Assembly: GCA_016758965.1 (NCBI GenBank)
Contig: JAEPRB010000073.1
Span: 100,150 to 164,149, forward strand
Length of the DNA: 64,000 bases
Reading direction: 5' to 3'
Source: Circinella minor
Lineage: Eukaryota; Mucoromycota; Mucoromycetes; Mucorales; Lichtheimiaceae
Shown here one piece after another: positions 10,314 through 24,268 of this stretch. Below the pieces are notes generated by a model. The model worked only from the letters and a program-made list of their open reading frames with translations. It was not told the origin of the DNA and made no database searches. The position numbers were made by a program, and so were the translations under genes. How positions within the stretch are numbered: position 1 is the stretch's first letter; every line of letters starts with the position of its first letter.

Positions 10314-13300
10314 ATGACAACGGTTAAGCATCGCTTTGCCGAGATTCATCAAACCCATGATATCATTAATACTGACAAGCTATGGTCAACATTAACAAGC
10401 AATCAAGTATCAGTTATTACAGCGTCGAGTATTTGTCAAAAGATCCTTGTTAATGTTCAAACTGACGCGTTTCAATTCAACGATACGCTTCTCCATTTAC
10501 AAAATTTGGTTCTTACATGTACTGACGGGCTAAAAACAGCTGTATTTCTTCGAGCTATTTCTGTATTATTACAATGCCATGCCGAGGAAGAGCGATTTCA
10601 CAATATGATCGAATTTACATTGACATCGACACATAGTAGTACAACAACAGCAACTACAGCGCTGGTTCACCCATTCGTTATTATTTGTCGACAACGACCC
10701 GAACTGTGCGACGATATTTTCTTCGAAGTTGATTTTCTACTGAATGAATATAATGAAAATGGTTATTATGCTAGTTTACTAGATACGATGGAATCATTTT
10801 TCGACAGCATTTTATTGACTGCCACTACAACACGAGAACAACAAAAAACGTTACTTTTTTGTTTTACAAACGCCTATTCATCAGCATCATTACGTACCGA
10901 ACTGCACTATTATCTCGTCAACGTTCTTGAACGATTTCCGACACGTCGAGCAATGATATTTTATTTACAGATGGTTGATATGGTCATTGCCGTTTTTACA
11001 AGTCCAGAACTACCCGAGAGTGACTTACAATCTATCGCTACCGTTTTAATTTATCAACTTATCTGTCGCGCCTATGATGCTGCAACGTATGGATATCCAG
11101 CTCTACCTTATTTACAGCGAATTTTACGGATCTACGAAATGAGGGATATTTGTAGCGATCAACCATTGACAAACCCCAATACTTACTTGATGTGGCCCAG
11201 TTTTTCTTATTTATTAATTACTGCACAAACGGTCAATGACCAGGATATAATTTTAAAGTTGATGTACAACACGATTCATCGCCGTTCTTGTCAAGAGCAA
11301 CAAGATGATTTTGATAATATGTTACTTAGCGTTGCTATGTTACCACTTTTTCAAACGTGGACCGAGATTGTTGACGATCGTCATGATCCAAGAGCGAAAA
11401 AACGCAAGGCGTTGACTTTGGATATTATATCTTATATAACGAATTATTCTGCTAACACAAAGAACGAAAAATTTGTAGTTAAAACTAATGTAAGCAAAAA
11501 AGAAAAAAAAAAGAGCGCACTTGCGTAAAACCGACCCGTAAGTCGGTAGAGTCTTACCGAATTAGGTATTTTTCTGGAAATATGATGGGCGCTTTGTCAT
11601 TCATTCACTAACGCAGCTATTATAAAAATTATAATTATTTGTGTGTGTGTGTGTGGGGGGGTGTTGAGGTAGATTCTGCAAACATTGGAAGAAATCCAAA
11701 TAACGGGCGCGATGGCCCATATGATCCCTTTCCTTTTCAGCTTTATTGATAACGATGGTCAACAGAACTACTCAGCTCCTAGTAACTCAGTAACCCAGAT
11801 AAATTCGCTCCTTTTTACAACACCTAATGTATTCTCAAGTAATGCTAGTACACGACACTCTAATCTTGATCAACTTGCTCGATTATCATCCATCACCGCT
11901 GGAACTTATTCGTTCAAATTCCCCGTATTTTTACTTGTTCTGTACCTAATGAGATCCACGGAGATTATGACCACTGAAACATTTTTATACATTTATCACA
12001 CCGTCATTCCATCCCTTATTGATATAAATGATCCAATTTCAACAGCAAAAGTTTTGCAAACTGTTTTACCCATGATACAAGGAGGCTACACAAGTCAACA
12101 TCAGAATAATACAACAGTTATGGCAGCCATTGGATTCAAGACGCTGATTAAAATCTACGAACATCAACCTCGTGTATGGCACGAAGTCAAAAAAGCCATG
12201 GCCAATTGGATTTTACATCGAAAATCTACTTTAAGGTCGGATGATATTTTGGCTATACAAATGGAACTGGCTGTATTGACAAGTATGCGAGACCTTTGCG
12301 TGCATCATCCACGAGCATGTGCTCAAGATATATTACCCATGGTTGTTTCATTACTTCAATCATGTACTGATTTAAACATTGCTTCGATTGCATTGATTGT
12401 GGATATCATGTGTGTCTGCATCAATGCGGGATTGGTTGAACCTCGATCTTTATGGAATGTTTCAATTAGCTATATTGCATCATTTGCCATGGAGCATTCT
12501 CAAAATCAAATGATTGTATTGTGGGAAAAGATATGCAGTTTTTTTGCTATTGTAGGTGATGGAAACGAAGGTGATTTTTTATTTGTGATTTCCATTTCAC
12601 TTTATTTTGATTATGATGCTTTAGCAATACACACGAAAAAGAATTGATTAATTAATAATCATATTTTTCACCGAATGATTTGTTTCTGTTTACGATTGCC
12701 TTTTTTTTTGTATATAGTATCAGAATCATATTATGAACTCAAGGACAATATTCTTTTCAACTATCTTGAACCACTCATGTCATCCGATATTGTTACCATT
12801 CGATCATACGCTTATTCAGCACTTGCACACTTCCCCGCTGAAGATATAAAACGACTTCTTCCAGAGAAAGCGAAACAATTTACGGATGAAATTATTACAG
12901 AACCTAACCAGGCACAAATGGATGTCCTTCGACAATTGTTATCTCATGAATTGGATCATATGCGACGTAATCTGTTCAAGGAAGATGGTACATCCAACAT
13001 CAATAATAATTCACAAGAATCAACAGCAACACAACGACAAAAGAAGGACAAGGAAAAACAACCAAAAACTATTGGAGCAAAAGAGGCTGACCTAGCAGGT
13101 CGTTTTGTAAAAGCATGGGAACAAGCAGGAGTTGCACCAGGTGTTCGTACTGGATACACCATAGCTGTATTACATACTACCAATAGCCACATGAATGACC
13201 GTTCGACAGCAACAGGAACTACTGGTGCTGCTCTTTCAAGTGATTCGATCACCAAAGCCAAGTGGTATCGTTGTATGACTACTTCTATTGGCGATATTGG

Positions 13301-16300
13301 ACTAACGGATCATTTGCTTATACGGATATCATGTCTTTCCGGTTGGGTCTCTTTATTTGAAACAGCATTTGGAAGTGATAACGGTAATGGTGACTCCACG
13401 TTTGAAATCAAAGGAACACAAATCTTACGTGATCTTTTAACAAGACTTGAAAAAAGTACCGTTCCCGGAACCACATGTAATATTCTACTTGCTTTGACTG
13501 GTTTTGTATTGACAATTCATCGAGTATCACCTTCATTTGGCGTTTCATGTGCTACTCAATTAATCGATCTTCTTTGTTCCAAATATATAAATTCTCACGA
13601 ACAAAGCAGTAGCAACATGTCAACACTTGTTACAAGTGATGAAGTGCAATTCGCAGCCAATGTATGTCTTGGTCATATTGCTGGATGCACCATATCTAAT
13701 GAAAAACTTTCAACACAGCTACTTAATTTGATGCTTGATCAAGCAACAAGCAACAAGCAACAAAACATGGATACCACTATAGACTTAACACAATTTGCAC
13801 AAGGATATGCAGCTTCTATTTATACTGCTGCTCTGATGACTTGGCCGACCAAAACAAATCCAATTGACAATCTTGCGAAAAATGGATTGTCTACTTTATT
13901 ACAGTATGTCAATGGAACGAAACAACAAGGTTTATCCGAGAGTCGAGCTTTGGGTATCATGATGGGGTGGGCATCAAAGATTTCGAAAACAGATATGTAC
14001 GACGTATGTTGGTTTGCTAGCGAAACACTCAAATTATATTCGGAGCAAGGTTTATCATCAAAAATGAATAGAGGTGTTCTATTGGGATCTTGCTGGGTAG
14101 CTGCCTATTCTGCTATTAATGATGATGGTCATTTTGACCCAGATATTGCCAATACACTACGAGAAGCCACAGAAAAAGCATCCAATGATGTGAGTTACCT
14201 TTTTTTCTATAAAACGGGGTGAATTAGGAGAGGATGCGATAAGCCAAAAGAAAATTCGGCATAAAGCTTTTTACTAACTTGAGTTCTGGTTTCAAAAAGA
14301 ATAATATGTCTCAGCACTATTATCATTTTAGTGTAGCGCTTGCATATTTGAACCGAGTAAATTTCCTTTGTCGTAATGAAACCGAACATTTCAAAAGTTT
14401 TGGCGCGCTTTTGCGAAGCGAAGTCAAGACAATTAAAGATACGGATGTTAATGCAGCTACCACAAGTATTCTAAGCCTTGGTAGTTTACTCGGTGTTGAC
14501 TATCTTTCTCCATCTATTCATGGTCACCCGTACCAATTGACATCCAATATTCGTGCATACAGTAACGAAGCGCGCGTGGAAGCACTTGATACCCTTGGTT
14601 CTTCAGCTGGTGTGCTAGGCGGAACATCACTAGCTGTTGGCAATCTCAAAAATACCCGTATTGCTGCCGTTGTATGTGGTAAACTGAACCAGGTCGCTAG
14701 CGCCATGTGTGACGCCAAGACGTTTCAAGATGATAACGGTAATGGTGAAACAGTAGCAGTAGCTGAACTCTTGCTAAACGCATCAACAGAACCCAAGTCT
14801 TACAGTAGACTCAGCAATAATACTAGCTTTTTACGTGCTGTGTTCGATAGCCTGACGCAACTCGTACGTGGACAATCTATACAACAAAAAGAACAACACG
14901 CAATTGATATACTATTATCCAGTTTATGGGAGACGCCTGGTCCACTGCCACAAGTCAATTGGTTCCCATTATTAACCAATATTTCTGGAATCTCGAATTA
15001 CTTACGATTGTTAGCTATTCGATTTGCAAGTCATCATGCTAGTACTTCCATGTCATTGACCGAGTATATTATTTCACAATTATCTGAACCTCAAGATAAT
15101 CAAGATACTCAAAAACTCTTGGCAAGCAAGGTTGGGTTTGGCAAAGTTTTTGAATTGAGCGGTTTACCCGATCGTAGTCCCTCGATTGTTGGAGCAGATG
15201 ATGAGAAACGTCGCCGTGGTATGGATGCGGTTACTAAAAAGACACGTGTATCGGAAATGCGATGTATCGAATTGTTTGAGTCTTATATTGAACTACTCAA
15301 GACCATGACGACAGATATTCAGGTAAATGTTGTAAAAAATGAAGTAATGTGATTTCAAAAATAAATAATATATCACTAACCTATTAAAGCACACACATAT
15401 ATATAGTTGATATTTTTCTCGACTTTATCTGATCATCTTCCACCTATCACCAAAGTAATTGACGATGATGAACATTTAGAATTGCTTGTAAAAACTTTGA
15501 GAGATATAACGTATTTTAACATTACATTACCCTTACTCAATGGTGATAAACAAGTACCAAAAGAACAGCAATCGTTGTTATTGATACAGAAAGCAGTTGA
15601 ATGTAGCGTCAAAAATAGTGAGCAGGTCAAACAACACGAGATCACTTCTGAAAATGCATATGCCCATTGTATTACAGTTACTGAGCTATGTCGCCTTGGT
15701 CGGACAGGAACTGTAGCACCAGCACAACTTATTACAGATACTATACGACAATTATTGATAAAGAAGATTCACAACAAAAATGAAACTATTTGGAATCAAA
15801 TAGCCAAAGCAATTTTACAGGTAGATGGTACATCTACAAAAGAAAAATTGACATGGGTTACACGAATTTTGGATACGTTGATTGTTATTGCCGGTAATAA
15901 TAATTCCAGCGACACAGAAAATGGAGAGGAGAATACTGCGGCAATTTTGATTGAAGGACTCGCTCATGGTTTGCGACAGGTATTTTTGCGTATGTGGTGG
16001 ACCTCACCAACAACAGAAGATCAGTGTCTCATACGTGAAACGGAAGCATTATTGCCCGATATAAGATATATGTTTTCTCATATAATGTATTTGGGTAATG
16101 CTTATCCCCAGGAACAACAGCAGGTAACAAAATACTTCCCTCGTGTACATTTTTTTTTACCATTTGCTTTGGCAATAATGATTACAACAATAATACTTAA
16201 TCGGTAATCTCTAATACATCTTCTTTTTATCCAACATTTTTTTTAGATGGTCAAGCGAATTTTGAAACTAAACACACTTGCTAATAACTGGCCATCCAAA

Positions 16301-16408
16301 AATCAATTGGAGAAAATTTTTATTCACGTAATTCGTGATAGTCCAGCAAAAGCTATCCATTCAATACAAAATAATGATCAAGTTACACAAATAGTGATTA
16401 GTGAATAG
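10314..16408 (+). CDS. Focadhesin-like (DUF3730) giant helical-repeat protein
   Basis: Six exons (10314-11489, 11673-12570, 12718-14189, 14315-15322, 15407-16123, 16247-16408) join in frame to about 1810 residues, close to the 1801 of human focadhesin. The protein is made almost entirely of amphipathic HEAT/ARM-type helices. Family-like segments include VHPFVIICRQRPELCDDIF and a central DUF3730-type block with CQKILVNVQ and AVFLRAISVLLQC. A basic, disordered patch (about residues 490-560) is rich in Lys, Gln and Asn. Focadhesin is reported to act with the SKI RNA-surveillance complex and at focal adhesions in animals; the fungal role is not known. The donor closing exon 2 is non-standard (GTGATT), and an alternative GTGATGG nine bases upstream also keeps frame. 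It converges on the DEAD-box gene with 113 bases between stops. Confidence 0.7.
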
Positions 16409-16521
16409 TTTTATTTTGTTACTTTTATTATATCTATTGATTAAAAATACGATTATATATATATATGTACACCAAGTGACAAAAAACATAACCTATCTTT
16501 TCTTTTCTTATATCTTTGGGA

Positions 16522-18013
16522 TTATTGAACATGATCATAATGCTCCACTTGAGCATTTAACATTTTATACATATTTGACATTCTTGTTTCCGCCCTTCCT
16601 TTATCTTCAACTAGTGTAATCACTCTGCCTCCACGAATCATTCCTTGAGGTCCTAATCTCCCTGTTCGTCCAGCCATATGTACATAACCACTGACAGAAG
16701 ATGGTTCTCCCAAAATAAAAACATGAGATACGTTATCTATATCCATTCCACGAGCGGAAAATTCAGTTGCAATCCATAAAGGTGTCGTTTCTTCTTCTTC
16801 CGTCTCTTTGTTTTTTTTACGTTGCTCATAATCTCGGATGTCACATGCTCTTACACCAAATTCTGCTAGTTGTCTGGCTATATCGGATGTGCTAACTGAT
16901 GTGTCAACAAAAAGGACACCATTATGGACTTTTTCGATTCCATTTAATACTGCTACACTTTCAATCAATGCTTTTACATTATCATGTTGATAGTTATCTG
17001 AAGGTAACGACGATGAGGATACTCTCTCTTCTTGTCGTTGATTGTCGCCATCGCCATTTTCCATTTGTTCATCCACGTTATAAAATGATCCGAAATTACG
17101 AACTTCTCCTCCAGAAACGAATAAACAATAATGTTGTGTTTGCTCACTGACTGCTTCAACATTTTTTGTGATATCAATAAAAACCGGATGATCCGTCCAG
17201 CCAGCCTTTAGCATCCAATGTCGCAATGGTCGATTTAATGTAGCAGATGCGGCGACCAATTGGGGTTTCTTTCTCTTCTTATTTTTATCAAGGCTTAAGA
17301 TATGATCTACAAGTGATTGAGTTGGTTTTGGATTCGATGCTCGTTTCTTTTGTTTTTTCAGCGGTGCATAACGGGTTGGTAGTCGTAAAGCTTGATCCGC
17401 TTCCTCGATAACAATACAATCAATATTGTGAATAGGTAGTGTATTAATAGAATCTAGTAATCGTGCTGGTGTTCCAATTAATGTATGTGGATGTGTTGCC
17501 AAGATATTATCATTATTGATGGTTTTATGAGTACCATACGCTGCTGCACTCAATGGTGTACCATCCAAAAGTAATCGCATCCAATGCTCAATTTGAACAG
17601 CAAGTTCATGATTAGGTACAATATATAATGATCGTAACAATTTTTCTTGTTCGTGTCGAGTAGTAGAGCCTTCATTTAAAAGTTTGGAAGCCAAGGCAAC
17701 AGCAATACCAAATGTTTTACCTGTACCAGTCCGATCTCGTAATAACAAATCACGCCCTGACTGAATAACTGGGATAAATTGTGATTGAGCTAGCGTTGGT
17801 TGATCAATAGCAAAATGACGTTGTAAATTGTTGCATATGATTGGTGAAACATTAAGATCCTAAAGTTTAATAGTAAATAAACATTACTATAAAAATTGAA
17901 TACCTGGTGAAGAAAAGAAAGAGAAAAAAAAGAATTCGTACCTTGAAAGAACGTGTGCTATAGCCACGTCGAAGTACTTGAAATAAAAATAAATTTTGCT
18001 TTGGTAATATCAT
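16522..18013 (-). CDS. Mitochondrial DEAD-box RNA helicase with an EEAD motif II
   Basis: Two exons (18013-17942 and 17859-16522) encode 469 residues. The first exon is a typical presequence (MILPKQNLFLFQVLRRGYSTRSFK). A Q-motif-like region (QPTLAQSQFIPVIQSGRDLLL) precedes motif I (RTGTGKT, residues 67-73), TPARLLD (motif Ib), motif II written EEAD at 176-179, SAT (motif III, 229-231), ARGMDID (motif V) and HMAGRTGRLG (motif VI). All helicase motifs are therefore present. The first Asp of DEAD is Glu; the second Asp and Glu remain. It probably acts in mitochondrial RNA or ribosome biogenesis, as MRH4 and DDX28 do. The intron lies directly after the presequence. It is divergent from the kinase gene. 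Confidence 0.8.
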
Positions 18014-18436
18014 ATGGAACTGTATCAGGAACAAAAAAAAAATTAACCTGCTGATTTATTGGGTGTAAGCGTTAGCCCGCGTTTTGTTAAGAACCCGCTC
18101 CGATAAAGTACTTATTGACATGATATATACATTAACAAAGAAAACAATAAAGCACACTATAAAAAATGATATCTAAATTAAAGAATTCAAGAAATAGTCT
18201 TATGCATTCTTATATGGATATGGGTAACAACACATATCTTACTAAATATATACTTTGGTTAAAAGGAAAAATCTTGTATCCAGGTGACAATATATAGATT
18301 TTTATGATACTAGGCTGAGCAAAAAAAATGGTAAATTGTCAACTGAAAATGGAAAAGGTGGGTTTCTTTTTAAACTAAATACGAACTTCTCTCAGCAAGT
18401 AAAAAAAAAAGATAACTTCGAGTAGCTTTTTCAATC
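18014..18436. other. Divergent promoter region, helicase and kinase
   Basis: A 423-base AT-rich stretch between two divergent start codons. It should hold both promoters. No distinct motif can be assigned with confidence. Confidence 0.5.
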
Positions 18437-20225
18437 ATGTCTCTTTTTAGTTCTGTCTTAGATGCAGTTTATGCTGCAGTTGGGTGTTGCATTCCTGATG
18501 CCAACCTTAGTATCAATGGTCGTGCATATCGAATCGTTAAATTACTAGGAGAAGGGTAAATTATTACTATTATTATTATAGTTGTTGGTGTTGTAAAACG
18601 CGATAATAAATGAAGAAAGCTAAATAGTTAGGAACAAATTTATATTGTTGGGGAAAGTACGGGTGAAAACAATTGCTAGAAAGAGAATAATAAAACTAGT
18701 TATCACTAAACGAATGAGTACTTTTTTAGTGGATTCTCTTTTGTATACTTAGTTGAAGATGGCTCTGGTAACTTGTATGCGATGAAGAAAATTCGCTGTA
18801 CACTTGGTACCGAAGAAGCCGAAGTTGCCCAACGCGAAGTAGAAGTATATCGTTTATTTGACCATGAATATATTATCCGTATGTTGGTAAGGAAATAAGC
18901 TACTGTATATCTTTTAAAGCTTTAATAATAAAAACAAACTGATATTCTTTTGTACAGGATACGGCAACGATAACAGAAAGTGATGGAAGTACGACAATTT
19001 ATATTTTCCTTCCTTATTATAAGGTAAATTAATTAATTGACTGACTTGACTAAATATATGGCTGCTTATTATTTATTTTTAACCCAACCGCACTTATTAT
19101 TAGCGAGGCAATTTACAAGATGCTATTAATCGAAATCAATTGTATAAGCGGCATTTCACAGAAAGTCAAATGTTACATTTGTTCCGAGGTGTATGTACTG
19201 CTGTAGAATTCATGCACGATTATAAAGGTGCTAATAATACACGGACAGGATATACAACAAAAAATCCTATTTTGGATGATGAAGGAGGAGAACATCATCA
19301 ATCACAACAGCAACAACAAAGCAAACCATTACTTAGTTCAACTTCACGACAAGAATCATCTTCTGCTATTGAAACACATGCACCTGGAAAGGAAGGAGAA
19401 GTGGTACCATGGGCACATCGTGATATTAAACCTGGGTAAACCATATATACATAAAGAGTTGAGTAATGGATTAATAAAGAAGAACTAAGAGAGATAATTG
19501 ACATGAAAATACTTTTGTATATATATATATAAAGTAACGTATTGGTATCAGATGATGGTGAAACACCTATTTTGATGGATTTCGGATCGGCATGTCGCGC
19601 ACGCATTGAAATTCATAATCGACAAGAAGCATTGAAACAACAGGTAAATACTATTTTTAGGGCAAAATTGTTTCTATTATTAAAAAAGAATCATGGATAA
19701 TATTAATGATAATAGTTAGTCAACTGATCATAAATAAATGAAACTTTTTTAGGACTTGGCGGCTGAACATTGTACAATGCCATATAGAGCACCTGAACTG
19801 TTTGACGTGAAAACAGATACTACATTAGATGAAAAAGTAGATATTTGGTCATTAGGTTGTACTTTATATGCCATGGCATATGGTTTATCACCGTTTGAAG
19901 TGAATAGTGATCAAGGAGGATCTGTTGCTTTAGCTGTTTTAAACGCGCAGTACAAATTCCCTACAGAGGGTGAAACAGCAAACTTGTATTCTACTGAATT
20001 TAAAGAACTGATTTCATGGATGTTGACAGCTGATCCAAAAACTCGTCCAGATATTCATCAGGTATATAAAAAGGAATATGGTTTCTTTTTTCTTTTTTTT
20101 TTTTTGTTTATACTTTGGAAGAATGCTATTGGGTTCACTAAAAAAGCTTTTGGTTCATATATTATTAGGTGATCGAAAGGACAGATGAATTATTGAAACG
20201 AATTCCACAAGAAAATGCAGAATAA
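18437..20225 (+). CDS. STK16/ENV7-type serine/threonine protein kinase (NAK family)
   Basis: Seven exons (18437-18555, 18730-18886, 18958-19023, 19104-19435, 19535-19643, 19753-20061, 20169-20225) encode 382 residues. The kinase core is complete: glycine loop GEGGFSFVYLV (38-48), ATP lysine K59 in AMKK, catalytic loop HRDIKPGN (219-226), DFGSA (240-244), the APE of YRAPELF (274-276) and DIWSLGCTLY. GGFSFVYLV and the two adjacent cysteines at residues 17-18 (VGCCIPDA) match the palmitoylated N terminus of STK16 and yeast Env7, which act at Golgi or vacuole membranes. A polar insert of about 55 residues (Gln, Ser, His rich) sits just before the catalytic loop. It is larger than in STK16 and may be a regulatory loop. 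Confidence 0.88.
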
Positions 20226-21101
20226 TTTCATAGAGCAGAAAACAAATAGTTATCAAATTTATATCTTTTTTAGTTACACTTTACTTCAATCCCTCCTCCT
20301 AACTTTCAATCTATCAAAACAGATATTATCATATATATTTTATCATCTGGTCTCATTTTATGCCACAGCAACAAATACTACCCGACTTCTTTGTATTCAT
20401 ATTCATATTCAATCATCACATTTTTTTTTAAAAAAAAGGGGGAGAGACCAAATATACATATATATCACATCCACAACAAGTTGAATATAACTTTAGATGT
20501 ATATATAGAAAAGTGAACATGAATTTTACCTGAATTGACTAAGCTAATATATACTGACCCATTGTTGAATGATATATATATATATATATATGCAATTATT
20601 ATATCGCCAAGCTGATAAAGTATTAATTATGTTTAATTGTTGTGTAACTAAAATAAATATAAAGTAGTCCACTCACAAGGTGCTAACACACATACGTAAA
20701 AAAACAAAGATCGATTTTTTTCCATAAATGTATATTGTGAAATCTGGTGTTTAACTAGAAAAAACTTTTCACTTTTGTACCCTATCCATAAATGTACTAA
20801 ACTATTCAATTTTTTTTTTTGGCTTATCTAAAAATTCTATATCAGGAAATTGTTGATTATTTCGCACAAAGAAAAAAACGTTCTTATCTTTCCCGTTATT
20901 ATGTTTTTCAAATACGTAACGTTATTATTATTGTTATTACTATCATTCTTTGTATATATATATATATATATATACGTATTATCTCGGGAAAGAAAAGAAT
21001 ATGTGGAAAACGTGGTGAAAAATTAATCGATACATAGGATAATAGAATATATAAGCTTTATACAGCAAACAACAATAGTAAAATGTAAATACAATATAAA
21101 T
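20226..21101. other. Intergenic between convergent kinase and GATA genes
   Basis: AT-rich 3' flanks of two convergent genes, with several short TA runs (for example near 20570-20590 and 20955-20975). No gene is recognised here. Confidence 0.55.
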
Positions 21102-23428
21102 TCAAGGAGGAGATAATGGGGGTTGACTTGTGGTGGTATTGTTGTTTTCGTTCAGTGGTGCTAACTGAAAGCGAAACGAAGACTGGATATCATTGGGAGA
21201 TGATGGACCTGTTGGATCAGGTGTTGTTGGTCCTGTCACAGTTCGAAACTCAGGGTCAAAAAGAAAACGACCCGATGACGAAGATGATGATGATTGTGAT
21301 AATTCTAATCGACTTTTACTTTTGCCACTTGTAATTTCGGATAAAGTGGCTTTTTTCTTTGAAGAATCTTTAGTGACTTTATTGCTGTTATTAACTGTCC
21401 GTTTGCGATAAAGACCTGTGGCTAATGAAGTCGATGGAGTAAAAGCAGAGCGATAAAAATTATCATTATTATTACTTCTAGTATTAGATAATAGTGAACA
21501 ACTATTAGCATTGAGGGGATTTGAAAGTGATGTCGTTGGAGATGGTGATAACGTGGGTATTGGGGATGAAGAAGAATGTTGTGGTTTATTTGACTGATGT
21601 TGCTGTTGATGGTTGGTGGCAGCTGCGGCTGCTCCAAGCACCATAATTGTAGATGCTAAAATATTATTTTTATTATTATCCTGCAAGGATGAGTCAATTT
21701 GTTGCAGTTGTGTTGTAACAGGACTACCACCATTTAATAACTGTTGATAAACCGTTGATAATCGCTCGACGAGGGTTAATGATGGCAATGCGTTGGTTAA
21801 TGAACTTTGCTGTAGTATCGATGATCCGTGTTCCATAGATGGGGGTGATTGCTGTAGAATCAACGGACTAGAATTAGCAGTGGTACCACTTTCTTGAAAA
21901 GATAAACATGATAGTAATTTGTTTATTGTATTTACTTCTGCCTGTAAATCCTCTCGTCGTGATTGGAGTGCTTGTCTGAATTTGTCCGGCTCAAGCACTA
22001 AGCTTGTCAATGCAGATGTAATTGAACCAAATGGAGATGGTGGTCCAGTACTTGAATCCGAAAAGGCTGATGCTAACCGCGTATGAGACGCTTGTTGTTT
22101 TTGTTGATCATCATTGATATTTTCATTTTCTCCGTTTAAAACTAGCATGTTTAACAGATTCTCAATTTGACTCTTGTTGAAATTGTTACTACTTGGCGTT
22201 GATCCCTCACTGTTCAGATTCCGTGTTGCAAAAAATGAGCGCAAATCTGATAATAAAGCGTTATCATAATTCGATATATCAGTATTAGCTAATAATACAA
22301 AGTACAATATGACTATTAGTTCTAATAAAATGACAAGAATAATATTAATGTAAAATTAATAATGGTATACATACCACTGTTACTATTATTACTATTGCTG
22401 CCACTACTTCTTCTTCTTCTTGATTCTCTTTCGGTAGATATATCTATTTCATCCAAAGTACGTGTGCGACGCTGTTGTTTCTGTGACGATTTTATATGAT
22501 GCACAGAATCTACATGAAAATCATCAACTGGCATTGTTGTATTATTATGCTGATACATTCTATCATGTTGCTGTTTCTGCTGCTGCTCATGAATAGAAGG
22601 AGATGAATCATTACTTTCATGATGATTATAATTATCATTATCATCATGGTCTTGATTCTCATAATGTGAACATTGATGATGATTCTCCTGTCGATGCCGT
22701 TGTTGTCCATAGCTATTCATGCTAAATCGTTTTCGTCGTTTAATAACATTTCGTTTCATTGATATTGGTCGGTGTACATTATGAAGTTTGTAATAAAGGC
22801 CACATGCATTACAAATAGTATTGCCATTTTGATCGCGACGCCATAACGGAGTTGTTGCTGTTTGGCAATTGAAACATTGTGTCGGAGGACCATCCACCCA
22901 TCTTGCTGCTGATGATTTGCTGGCGACGGGAATAGAACTATTATTATTATTGCTACTGCTATTGGATGCTATTGTAACAGGTAGGTGTTGACACTCTCGA
23001 CAACCATTTATTCTGTAACCATGGTGACTGGTATGTGTCGCTGTTTTTGTTGTCAAAGGTTGCTCTGGTTGCGGTGAAGTAATAGAACCACTACCACCAT
23101 ATGTTTCAGTATAATGACCTGAGTGTGGATGATGTTGACGATGATGGCCTGTATGTTCTGAGCTTCTGTAACGCTGTTCTCGTTGATCGTTATTGTTTTC
23201 ATGCGATACTGCTTCGTTTTTATCACTATTATGCGAAGTGCAATCATTTGTTTCAGAATGGTCATTGTTACTATTGTTGTTATTACCTTCAAACAAGTAA
23301 TTATGAGTGCTATATTTCCATAGATCATTTGATTCTACAGATACATCACTATGATTATTGTTATGTAAATGTGGAACTGGATTTTGCCTTGGTGATGTTA
23401 TTGCTGTACCTCCGCCTTTTATATCCAT
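21102..23428 (-). CDS. GATA-type zinc-finger transcription factor
   Basis: Two exons (23428-22375 and 22288-21102) give 746 residues. One type IVa GATA finger is complete: C185-x2-C188-x17-C206-x2-C209, with [11 protein letters not shown] in the loop and [12 protein letters not shown] after it, followed by the basic tail [11 protein letters not shown]. This is the finger class of fungal nitrogen and iron regulators such as AreA/Gat1, and the protein should bind GATA sites in the nucleus. A lone CRECQ pair at 143-146 lies before it but has no second cysteine pair. The rest is low complexity (runs of Asn, Ser, His and Gln), typical of activation regions. The C-terminal half has a predicted coiled stretch ([20 protein letters not shown]). 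The target pathway cannot be told. Confidence 0.85.
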
Positions 23429-24268
23429 TATATTTTCTTTCTTTTTATTTATATCTCTTGCTACTCTAACAATTCACACAGAAATAATATATATATATAA
23501 AGGTATAATATAAATATATAAATAGAAAAGTATATGCTTAAATATTATTAAATAATACAAAATTAAAAGATTAAAGTTAAAAAGCGAAGAAAAAAAGAGA
23601 AAGAGAAAGAATAAACCCGACAATCAATTATTGAGTGATAAATAATCAATATTGCTTATATCTCTTAATATAGAATTACTGATTGGCAGATGATAAAATA
23701 AAAGTTTGTGTTGTGTTTGGAATAATACAACCTGTAAACAAAAAGCGAGCGGATAAGATAACAACAAAATATCCCAACATATCAAGTTTAGCAGAAAGTA
23801 GCTTTTTTTTTCTATCATAAGATTATAACAGATTGCATTACATATCACTAAAACATACTTTCTTTTTATCTACGTACAGTAAACATAAATATGTATAAAG
23901 TTATTTTTTTTATCGCAGAAGACGATAATATTAATATTAATAATAATATAGATCAATAATAATTTTTTATAACAACGGATGGTTTCGGGTCAATATCCTT
24001 TTATGAAAAAATCGGTAAAGAGTAAACGGTCTATGAAGCTGGGTAAATAACTAAGAATGAAATGTGTGTGAGAGATTATCAATTTCTTTTATGTATTTTT
24101 TTCAGATTGTAAATATGTTTTTAAATGAGTTTAAAGGGAGGAGAGTAAGAATATTTTCTCTTTTTATTGTTACACTATTTGAACCATTTTAAGTAAACAA
24201 AAGATAAGGGGTTCAATTTCGGTATTTTTGCTATCTGAGTGGAATTGTTGTTCTTTATAAATTCTTGA
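23429..24268. other. Divergent promoter region, GATA factor and carboxypeptidase
   Basis: An 840-base AT-rich region between two divergent starts. It contains purine-rich and TA-rich tracts and several GATA/TATC words (for example GGATAAGATAAC near 23751-23762), which could be binding sites. No gene is seen. Confidence 0.45.

Noticed and set aside
19298..19606. Minus-strand frame opposite the kinase
   Set aside because: It is an antisense shadow of the Gln-rich insert (poly-Cys end) and has no support of its own.
21116..21411. Plus-strand frames opposite the GATA gene
   Set aside because: They mirror the low-complexity C-terminal coding sequence of the GATA factor and have no family resemblance.
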